Origin: Sanderia malayensis | Lineage: Eukaryota > Cnidaria > Scyphozoa > Semaeostomeae > Pelagiidae | Length of the DNA: 64,000 nt | Direction: 5' to 3' | NCBI GenBank assembly: GCA_013076295.1 | Contig: RQOL01000532.1 | Location: 2,108,001-2,172,000, forward strand | In this document: piece after piece, positions 1-10,800 of the stretch | How the letters are laid out: each line of letters starts with the position of its first letter | Numbering within the stretch: position 1 is the first letter of the stretch | Notes under the pieces: generated by a model | Seen by the model: the letters and a program-made list of their open reading frames with translations, nothing else | The model's database searches: none | What the model was told of the DNA's origin: nothing | Position numbers and translations under genes: made by a program

Positions 1-1114
1 GTCGAGTAAAAATACAGACGTGACATTATAATTATCCTTCAACTTGTGCAAAGGTAGATTCAGTTTGAAGCATTTATTGAACCCAACGATGAAACAATAA
101 AAGAAATTATCGAGCCCCCCTGACCCCCTACAATAAATGTATCTGGTACTTTTATAAAGAGTTTCAGATTTTAAAACAGTAGCCACAAAGGCAGAATTCT
201 GAAGTAGTATGTTCCGTGTATTACAGTTAATAGTGTCATCAACAACAATCTGTTCTGCTCTGTATTTATCTCAAAATATATCGTCCAATGAAACTCTTCT
301 ACGTTTCCTGTTGCTATGGTTTCTGTAGCTGCGATGAGCCAATAAGAAAGACTGCTCCACCCCCATCTTGCATTGTACAACCAGGTTCTTGAGGAGGGAC
401 CTCAAGTATCATAGCCAAGCGCGCTGTTCCAATTTAATCGTTATAGGCGTGTGGCATGATGGGATAGTGTTAGACAGACGATACATCCCCACCTCCCAGT
501 TTAGAAGTGCTGTGTGCAGGAGAGCCTGGAAACGAGGTTCAACGTGGTTAGTATTTAAAAAGTGTATGCATGGATAAATTAAAGCATCTTATTAGATGGA
601 TTAAAGTAACAGATTTAGAAGAATTAATCGCTAATATTACGTGGTATTTAATATTATCTTAAGTAGATTTGTTTACTATCTGTGCACGTCAATAGTCCTG
701 GGTACTAATTACAAATGTCGTTATAGTTACAGATGATTAAATGAATCAATTAGATTGAGTATACTGAATAGTCGTCTGGTTGGTGCCTTGTTTTATAGTT
801 TTGTGCCAAGAGCAACAAAGAAAGACTAGCGTGGGTTTAATAACTCGAAGGTTTAGGTTTTTTAGAGTTTAACAACGAGATAGTTACTGGAAGGTCGAAA
901 ATGTTTAATAAAAGGTTAATGTTTGTTATTTGGAAATGAAGTGCGAAAAATGTGAAATCTCGCTTTGGGATTGCCGGAAAATGATAACAAATTGAAATGG
1001 AGATTAGAACAGTCTTTCTTATTGCCATGGCATTGTCAAAACTGAGCTTCATTGAATTTCTGTCAAAATGTAAGCAAAAGAACTTCGTAATCTAAAAGCA
1101 TTTGAATAGAAAGC
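1..1114. other. No gene recognised
   Basis: Only short open frames without recognisable domains are seen. The stretch lies downstream of the CTTNBP2-like stop codon at 1115, so it probably holds that gene's 3' untranslated region and intergenic DNA. A further 3' exon of the CTTNBP2-like gene here cannot be excluded, but I found no convincing one. Confidence 0.4.
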
Positions 1115-3592
1115 CTAGAAGATACGAAAAAGCCTACCCGATCTTGTTCCCATAGTCTGGCGTCGTTCATATCGCGTCACTCCTTCCGTTGGTGATCGAT
1201 TACTGATTGCTGCGCCAACTGAATTACTTCTAACGAACGGATTTGTAGACACGAAGCCGTCGTTATCAGACGGCAATACAGGCACGCTTCGTGCGGTAAT
1301 TGAGGAAACTCTGGGGGGCGTAGGAGGGGGGACTTTTCTGCTTGTGCCTTCTTCTAGGACATTACTGTTTGGTGGCTTAGCTATTGTTTTTGGGGATAGC
1401 GATGCAATTTTTGTCGATTTCGCACTGCGAACAGGACTCTCAGGCTTCGATTTCGATACAAATCCTTTATTTTGAGCCTCGTTTGATTTAACAACTGTCG
1501 CTATTTTCGTACTGGTATTCGCAGTGCTGGGTGGTATAAACATCTCATCCTCTTCTTGCTGGTATAACGAAGCATCTGACATGGGTGGTTGCGATATTTT
1601 CGCATCTCTTGATACTATAGGTGGCTGTCGTTCTCCGATAACGAATTCATCGCCGTTTTCTGACGATTCTGATGAATATTTTGAAAACCTTGTTTTCAAT
1701 TGTTTCACTTCGCATTCTAATGCCTTAACACGCATTGATTCTTGGGCATACTTCTGATGCGCTTCTTTCGTGCTCTTTTCCGATTCGCTCAACTTAATTT
1801 CTAAATCTTTCTTTTGTTGTATTAGTATCTGTTTCTCTTTTCGTTCATCTTCAAATCCCTTCAATTTCTCTTTGTATTTCTTTTGTTCTTCGACCATTAG
1901 CTCTGAGAGTAATCTAGTTTTTCGTTTCTCCTGCTCCACTTCTCTGCTCAACTGCTCCTCCTTTTGAGCTTGCTCCACTAGTTGTTTTGCGAACATTTTG
2001 CAATCGTTCAAAAGAAGATTGAACTCCTGCTGTTGGGAGTCTCGTTCCTTCTCAATCGTCATCTGTAATCTGTCTCGCTCTTTCTCTACTTTCAATAGTT
2101 TTCCTTGCTCAAATTCAATCTAAAACACAATATGACAATATCACTCTACAGCAGTCTCTACAACACTACACTACATATTAACACTAAACCATGAGTCTAG
2201 CGACATCTCATTACACACGGAATATCCACTCCAACATCGTGTACCACCTTGCCCTAACCAATCAAATAATGTCCTGATTATTTTTATCAATTACTATCAA
2301 GACCAGCAACAAAATGCTGGAAGGTGAAAAAGTATCAGAGGCAACCTAACCTAAGCAAACAATGCAGAAAACTGTCTCCCTCCCCCATCTTCACATTTTA
2401 TAGTGGCCAATTTATAGTTCCTTTTATTTATTTGAGCAAAATGCTTGATGCGATGCTCAGTATTGGCATTAAAGTTAAAGCAGTGTTGTAGGTTATTTGA
2501 GATGGTTTGTTTAAAACTTTCAGAAACACATCAGGCATTTTAGAGGCACCTTGAAACCTCTTTCAAAAATGGTGAGAAAAATCTAATGATCATACTACCT
2601 CATTAGTTAATCTTTCGCGTTCCTTTTCAAGCATATAAGTAACCTCGTCACCCTGTGCTGTATCAATTGCATGCTTTCTCTGCTCGTTTTCAAGTTGTTG
2701 TAATATCTGAAAGTCAAATTAACAATCATTAGATATCTTGATCAATTTGATTAACCAACGGTTCAAAAACAACTCAATTCAACTTAGAACCACTCAATTC
2801 AGCTTACAGTTTTGTGTTGTTCTTGCAACGATTGCATCATTGATTGCATCTGCTCTCTGACGAGCTGGTGATATGCAACAACGTGATTTAAATGGGCTGT
2901 GGGTTCACCGAGCCATAAATCATCATCATCATCATTAACTTGATCATCTTGTCCTTTGATCAGCTTCGCATAGTTGGTGTCGCTGAGTAGATGAGATAGA
3001 GGCAAGGCACTTCCAATCTCTCCTCTCTGGAAAATAAACAGGTATCCCTTTTAAGCCTTGGATACGCCCACTGATTGGGACATGCATTTGCTAATAGCAA
3101 GTGCTGAAATCAAAATCTAGGTTGAACTAGGATCATATTTACGGTAACAGCACTGATGATCATGTCCCTTGCTTGCACCTCAGCTTCCAAAATGCAGAGG
3201 AAGTTAATTAGCTCTTCGTGTGGCAAACCTTGAAGCTGTAAATTAAGGGATTACAAGATAGTTATCGCACAATTAGCCAGGGAAACTTCAAAATTGTTAT
3301 AAAACTTCATCTAAGGATCTGTTGTAAAAAAATACAGCATTTGCAGCCTAGTGTAGTGGTTTCAGCAATATTGTTAGCTTATACCATAATTATTATGTCA
3401 ATCATTTTAGTTCCCTTTCATCAATATATTTATTTTGCTGAGATCCAAAATTGGATTCTATTATTATGTATTTATCATACTAACATTTGATGACTGGAAG
3501 TTTTTATTCGGTCTGCCTTTCAATGATGGCATTCTGTCGATTTTACTCTTCTGAATTCTTGCTATAGTTGGTGAAAGATCTTCAGTTGACAT
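1115..3592 (-). CDS. CTTNBP2NL: Cortactin-binding protein 2 N-terminal-like protein (CTTNBP2/CTTNBP2NL family)
   Basis: Five exons on the minus strand, all separated by phase-0 introns: 3485-3592, 3143-3235, 2808-3026, 2599-2706 and 1115-2119, giving about 510 aa. The second exon reads HEELINFLCILEAEVQARD and the fourth DEVTYMLEKERERLT, both hallmarks of the CortBP2 N-terminal coiled-coil domain. A long charged coiled coil follows (most of the first third of the last exon). The C-terminus is Ser/Pro-rich with a PPPTPPR motif that could bind SH3 domains. Family members bind cortactin and the striatin/PP2A (STRIPAK) complex and regulate actin at synapses or stress fibres. There are no ankyrin repeats, so the architecture matches the short CTTNBP2NL form. 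The start codon at 3592 opens the first in-frame exon; the stop at 1115 directly follows coding sequence, but an alternative donor just upstream of it (SG|GTAGGC) could extend the C-terminus. Confidence 0.87.
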
Positions 3593-5248
3593 CTTGCTGC
3601 AAACTTTAACGACTACACTCTAATTAAATCCGTCAACTTTATCCATAGACGAGTTTAGGTTATTTCCGGAACGCTTGTCCTAGCATCATTTCTTGTGTAA
3701 ATAAAAATCAAGCGATTAAAACTGGTTTGTTTTTTAAAGATTCGCGGATCAAGGACCAGACGTGGTTGTGATTAGTGTCTTGTAATGGATCGACTGGAAT
3801 TAAATATATCTAAAAGTTTTCTACAGTTTGTGAAATGGATGTCTGTAGGTAATTCTACGAGAGAATAGGAGAATTAAACATGTTAATTATAGCAAACGCC
3901 TTTGTTGAGTGATGACTGGACATGGGGTACAATAAACAAGGAAACAATTAAATTTTAATTCACACGGTAATTTTTATTCTCTTTAATTATTTTATGAAGA
4001 ATAAAAAAGCCAACAAATTCACTCACTTAAAATATAATGTCCAAAATATCGGCCTAGTACTTTACTTCCAGACAGACCAAACAATGCAATTGCTAAATTT
4101 GTATTTGATAGCGATATCGATGTATTTCTTCTAGGAAACAATGACTTGTATCCATCTAATGTGTTTCGGTTGATTTAATCTATTTGTAATAGCTCCCGAT
4201 CACAGTTCCATTCGTAAAAACAATATTTCAAGATCTTTCATCGCCATTATTATTCAAAAACAATCTGCTATGGGCCTAAATAATAGCTCGCCCCAGGCCC
4301 GTCGTACGTGCCATCTAAACATGACTCGGTTTGAAGAGGTGAAAATAAACAATTTTTGGGGCGAAGCTATTAGCAAAGGTAGAAAAGAGTTTTGCGAGAT
4401 AGTAAAGAGTTACAGACAAATATGTCACGAGTGAATTAAAGAGAACAGAGCAAGAATTGCAGAGTTTCACTATCCATGGACACCAGAGACTTGTTTATTC
4501 TCAGCTTCTTTGTTGATATCACTTATAGTTTTTATGTTATTCGCTGGAACAAAAGATCGGGACATATAAAATCACCCTTATTTCTCTAATTTTTGAAATT
4601 ACATCCCTGAATTAGAGTTTGTTGATTTTGTTGTTGTTAAACTATGCATAAACACCTGCTAACAAAGCAGAAAACTTCCACAAACAATTCAACATTCACG
4701 TAAACATCTGGATTATTAATGAATAAAAATTGAGTAAATAATTTATAAACATGCATTTCTAATTGATGCTTTTTACTAGTTCGATTATCATCCATTTACA
4801 CTTCACGAAAAATAGCGAGCGAGCGGAACGAAAAATAGCGAGCTAAATTTAGCTCGCTATTTTTCGTTCCGCTGGGTATCTAAGTACCTAAACTCGAAAC
4901 TCTGGTATCTAAACTCTAAGTACCGACTATGACAGTGTATATCCACATTCTATACTTGACAAATTCCACAACAGCTGTGACTCTCAGAGGAAAAGCAAAT
5001 TTCGAAAGGAGGGGAGAATATATTTCACATTTAGAGGAATTGACTTTTTACTTTAATCTTTCGCTCAACATTACCAATAATACTGTGTAAAAATATAAGC
5101 AACTCTAATCTATAACGGCATACTGTAAAAGTACTATTAGGCTTCGGGAATAGTTTGCTTAATTTTGGAGGCTCCAAAAGGGGGCATATAGAGACAGGGC
5201 ATACATTACAACTAGAGACATTTATAGTATTATAATCACAGTGCGGAT
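3593..5248. other. Intergenic region without recognised gene
   Basis: This is the upstream region of the CTTNBP2-like gene and the downstream region of the next minus-strand gene. I see no coding exon. Its one striking feature is the perfect palindrome at 4822-4873, listed separately. Confidence 0.5.
4822..4873. repeat. Perfect 52-bp palindrome
   Basis: Two 26-bp arms with no spacer; the outer part of the left arm is AGCGGAACGAAAAATAGC and the right arm is its exact reverse complement. Fourteen bases of the arm (GAAAAATAGCGAGC) also occur as a direct repeat immediately to the left at 4807-4820. Such a structure can extrude as a cruciform or mark the fused terminal repeats of a lost foldback element. 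Confidence 0.9.
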
Positions 5249-7145
5249 CTAATCCTCGGAATTCACCGGGGCCCTGTGTTCCTCGATAGCTTGCATAGTC
5301 AATGGTTGCCATTGCTCGACGCATTGTGATGAAGATTCGCTGTTAATGAGGATCGTGCACGTTGAAGGGGTTGTAGTCGTAATCAAGCTATCATGTTCCT
5401 TGTTGACTAAATTACTGCCAATATTGACGCTATGCAATGATTTGTTCATGGATATTCCGCTGTTTACAACTATACCGAGCTCCATCATTCTTTCCCGGAA
5501 CATACCGGACGATGTACAGTCCTCTTCGCTGAGATACCGGATCTTTAAAGCGCTATCCGGGTGCTTATTTTTGTCTGCGTGTTTTTCTGAACAAATGACC
5601 GAGCCTTTGTTGCTACTAGGGAGGTCGTCTTCGGTTTGAATCATCAGGGACGGAACCTAAAAAAGATTGTTGAATATGTAGAACTGCATTTGGGGGTAAG
5701 AGTTGGGGTTAAGGTTGGGGGTAAATGTATGCCAATTCAATGTATAATAAAAGGATCCCCTGATGCATAGATACGCCGTCTTTGAGTAATTTTAAATTCT
5801 AACCGGTTTTTTCTGCTGCAAGTATTCTTCTGTCTGTGCTAATGGGTTAAATTCAGCCTCAAATGAAGGGAAATAAAAATCCTTCAATAATTCTTTTGTT
5901 TTGTCTCGGTTCGTTTGGGACACTCGGTGCATCAGTTCTGTCCTATGTCGACTGAATTGGATTTTACGAATCAGTTTTTCTTCAGAAACCAGGTTATTCT
6001 TGTAATTCTACAAAATGAAAAAGTTAAGTACTTAGATTACCAAAACAATCTATATAAAAAACAATCAAAGGGTCTATTGCTACTAATTAGAGTCTTCTGG
6101 TCATTTTAAGACGACTTTCAATCGTCTGGCATTAACAAATATAGCATAAAAATACAAAATTCAAGAATGTTAGGAGCGAAATGAGTTCAAAATGTCACAA
6201 GTAGCAGTTAGACAACGACAATGACATTGGTAATTAATTTATCTTACATGTTTGATATATGGAATATCTTTCTCTTTTTTGTTCAGTTTCTTCTGGGATT
6301 GTAATCGCAAGTTATTCCAAAGTTCATGTGCATCTGTGAAAGAAAAAAGTACAAAAATCGCAGTTAATCAGGTAAGCCGAGAAGACCCTGTGTCCTCAGG
6401 ACTTATTTCTAACATTCCTCGTTCCATGTTTTACTGATAGCCGTCTTGAAGCGGTGCTCGGGGGTTTGGTTTACAATGGGAATTCTCTTGTGAGAGACAT
6501 AGGCGACACGTTCAACAATGCTTGAGAAATGTGTTCACTTCAATTCTCAAAGAACTGTTAGCTATAGCGTTTGTGACGCATTTGAACCGCCTTCACAACG
6601 AAGTAACAGGAGTTGCGTATAAAGGTTTTCTATGAAAACAAAGCGAAAACGTGTTGCTATAATTCTATAGCCATTCAACGAATTGTACAAAAATAAAAAC
6701 ATCGCCTGAGGTACATCAGTGAAATAGCGCATGAATGAGAAAATTTGCAGGAAGCTTAAAAATACACCGCTATAGTAAACATTTATTCAACCGTGTATTT
6801 TTAACCGATTGAAGAGGTTAAAAATATGGAGAATTGAGAATGGAGAATTGTTACAACCGCGCTTCGCTTACCATGTTTTTTCGATACGTTAATTCCGCTG
6901 TCAACCAAGCAAACTTTTTTCTTGTCTTTAATTGTTGGATTAAGGAAGGAATCTGCATCTGATGAGCCTAAAATTGCATTTAACTGCACATCGAGGGGTA
7001 ACCTCATCAAGTGTTTTAAATCATGGCTCAGCCAATTGTTTGATGATAATAATGATGGCGATGTTGATGTATCGTCTTCTTCGATAATTATCGGAGGGTT
7101 AACTTCCAGTAAAGTTTCTTTATTTTTGTGGTGAGCTCTCGGCAT
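5249..7145 (-). CDS. Uncharacterised protein, four exons
   Basis: Exons 6872-7145, 6248-6333, 5804-6007 and 5249-5656 join in frame (introns of phase 1, 0 and 0) to about 323 aa. I do not recognise the family. The first exon has an acidic Ser/Thr-rich segment (IIIEEDDTSTS). The second and third carry a basic, helix-prone region (SQKKLNKKEKD; RKIQFSRHRTELMHRV) followed by an aromatic acidic stretch (FYFPSFEAEFNPL). The last exon is Ser/Thr-rich and probably disordered. No signal peptide or membrane segment is seen. This composition suggests a nuclear or scaffold protein, but that is only an inference. An acceptor-like tract lies just upstream of the ATG at 7145, so a 5' exon may exist within 7146-7862. 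The stop at 5249 follows a clean reading frame. Confidence 0.65.
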
Positions 7146-7862
7146 TATTGCCAACTAGTTGAAAACAAATTAAATTGTGATGATTTGGATATTAAAGGGT
7201 CTACGTCTATGCAATCAGTCAATCAATCATGTTCAATCAGTCAATCACAAAAAATCACATGAATCAGTGATTACTATGACGTAAAGAAATGTTGTTCTTG
7301 TTGGACTGTTGCAATAACTTCTTCAGCAATAATATGTGGAAACGATAATTTCAAAACGCTTAGGTAATAACTGGAGTCAGTCAGTAAATATATGAAGTCA
7401 ATTTAATCAACATTAAGACGAACATTGAAGCTATCAATAATTAGGCCGATCCAGAGGCAACGAACGAAACGATATATATGTATAATGTTGGCCACTGGCC
7501 AGATACATTTCCTCATTAAAAAGCAAAATATGAGCATACTTACCAACCAGTACAACCAGATGGAAATCTATATGCACACTTTAGCTTGTTTTATCTAATT
7601 TATTGTCTGCAAAAAACTTCCCTAAAAATGCTTTGTTGTCGCAAAGAAAATTTTCATGAAAGATCACAGGATCATTTTAGGCCCTGCTGCTACGATGCTG
7701 TCATAGTAACCAGTATCCTCGCTCTGGTGACTTCTTCTGACGTCATAGTTTGAATGGACATCAAGACAAAGGAAACAACTAGCATACCAATATCATAGTA
7801 TTTATAATACGTTGGAGGTTAAAATACAAGTAGTCTAAGCAAATTACATCTATCAATTAAAA

Positions 7863-10800
7863 TTACAATGGACTGTCTAGATCGTGAGAGACAATTTGAT
7901 CAACTTTAACAACCTTTACAGATGTGCTATCATTATCAAAATCATCCATAGTTTCTACCCTGCAATGTTCACTTGAAACAATGATTTCATTATGTTCATC
8001 TTGATTCCTGTCATCTTGCATAAGATTCATCGTGTCAACAAAATGAGGCGGTGAAGGTCTTGCTACGGTTGCACTTGTTAATGGAGACTCGTGGTCTAAA
8101 CTCACAACCATACCATCACTTATTGCTGAAAGAAAGAAAGGCATTAAGGGATGGCAGTCTGGTCTAGGGAGCTTCAAATTCATTATTTAATGAATAACCC
8201 CAGGTTTCAATGCAATAAATTCCAACTTTAGAAATATTAAAGTTGGCAGATTAAGTCCAGGGAGGGATGGCTCATTAATTTTCAAACAACTTCCAGGTCA
8301 AACGTTGCTACATTAAACTAATAGAACCATAGGTCAAATTGATCTAAATGCTTTGTTCCATAACGAATTTTCGCATTGGATTCAAGGTGGCAATTCAAAA
8401 AGGATTCATTTCGAAATAGGGAAATAGAAATCTCAAGAAACCTTCAATATTCGCAGCTGTTAAATTCTCTTCTGAAATTTCTCCAGCTGGAATAGGTATA
8501 CTGAGATCAGTTTGAACCAACGCTTGAGACAACTCAACATTTCGAGCATTACTATTCACATGGTTATCCACGTCAGTCGTCACATCGTGAACAATGTATC
8601 CACCAGTTTGATGACTCGTCGGTTGTTGCTGCAGTTGTTGGTCAGCGGTCGATGTTATAATAGCATGCGTCATGTTTACAGGTATAACGAAATGATCTCC
8701 AATGTTCGATGACGTCATACCAGTCGAGTTAACGGGTATGAGTATCTGATGCGGTGAGATTGATGCAAGTTGGAACTGCAGTTGATAACCTTGCAATGGT
8801 GTCAAATCAATAGCTGATGTGTTTATCATGGTATGAGAATGGGTGCCTGCTATGCTATCTGCATCTAAGGCGAAATACGGGGCAATTTAGCAATAATGCA
8901 AGCTACACGCAATTTCCTTGGGGCATATGAGTGTCTATAGAAAGATTAGACGCTCATAGGGGCATATGAGTGTCTATAGAAAGATTAGAGGCTCATAGGG
9001 GCATATGGATGTCTATAGCAAGATAAGACGCTCATAGGAGAATATGAGTGTCTATAGAAAGATTAGACGCTCATAGGGGCATATGAATGTCTAACGAAAG
9101 GTCTGTGAATATTCTTTCGGGGACACGACGGCTCCCAGAAGCAAGGCTTTATTTGGTAATGAGAGTGCAACATAACAAACCTGTAACAGTAGATGTGGAG
9201 TCATTGGTGAGTAAGGCATTTGCTGCAACAACATGTGAAGACAGATGATCAGCGTTGTGTAACGACAAAGACGTTGGACTGACTGAAAATGTCGATGCTA
9301 ATGCAACAGTTTGACGATCGATTTTCACTCGCAATGCATCCAGATAGGTCGTTTGTAAATAATCCATAATTCCTGATAAAATACGAACAATAAATTTGAT
9401 ATTTGACACCTAGAGCGATTTCGTATACTAGCTATGGTCCAGTCACATCTGTCGCGTAATGGTAAACCGTTGCCTCCTGGAGATCTCGATAATACACTGT
9501 TTTTCAATAGGTTATGTGGTCTTGCCAGGGGGCATTACAATGGCAATGTTGGGGAGAACAGCAGGTGTACTTGACTTACTGTCAAAACTCAAGTTCTTAT
9601 AATCAGGAACATGTTTCTTGATGGCCCACCATTTACCTCGAAGCCACTGAGGTGATCGAGCACTAAAATACCAAAATGTTAAAAATCACAACAATTTGAA
9701 CTCTGATAAATATAGCTAACACAGCGTGTTAAAAGATAAAGTTGGATGGTTGGGTAAACCTTGGCCATTGCTCGGCGAGTTTAATCCAGTCCAGCTCAGC
9801 GTCTTCTTCAACATCGAGGCTTGCAATTCTGAATAGAAAAAATAAACCGTTAGCCTTTAAATGCCTCTCAGAGACTAGATATGCAGTTAGAAGCATGCAT
9901 ATGCTTCTCCCTACGCCTTTAAACTTTATATACCTCTATTGTCAATCACATACAACTATGCCTGTGTTGTTTGGCTTCTAAGAACTAAGGTTTGAGATTA
10001 AGGTGCGGGTTACAGTAAAAACCCGCATGTAAGAACCTGTAAATTTCCATCCAGTCTATTGTTCCAAGACAATAGGCTATTGTTTCTTCTATTGTTTTGA
10101 GCAGAAATATCACCCAAAAGGTTCTTAATCCATTGGTTCTTATATGCGGGTTTTTACTGTAGTGAATTTCGAATGTCAAATATGTCTTTCGAATACCTTT
10201 CTATTAGCTCAGCTTCGTCATTTTTAGTCCATTCCTTCCCGCTTACTTCTTTCCAGTTCAGATAATTTAGCCTGGAAAGATAAGCTCGAATAAAATCAAC
10301 CATATCATCATTTATAGTGACCCATTTAACCATAGCACAAGACGACGCGAACGGGATAACCATGTTGAGAGACAAGGATGATCATACCATTTTGAACGAC
10401 ATTGTTTCTCAGTTCTTGTGCCAAGTTTTTCAGCAATTGTTGACCAAGTGACTCCGGTTGTCACTGATTCACCCTCTTTCGTATTCGTCTGCTCCCTCAC
10501 GCATTGAGATAAAATGGTTTCCTCTTCTTCAGTCCATCTGCCTGCAACAAAGGGGAACGAAATCAATGATACTCGTTCCCGTACTCTTCCAATTCGAGCG
10601 AGAGATTGGCCAATCGTAAGACATTAGACTCGTTACATTACGTCCCAGTGCCTCGCTCGCAACTCGCTCAAAATAAGGGAGTGCGAGCGAGGTGCTGGGA
10701 CGTAACTCACACTTCAACCGAGCGAGCAAAATCGAGTGAGGCACAGGGACGCAATGTAATAATAACAATAATAATAATAATCGATTTATTTTGTGTTGGC

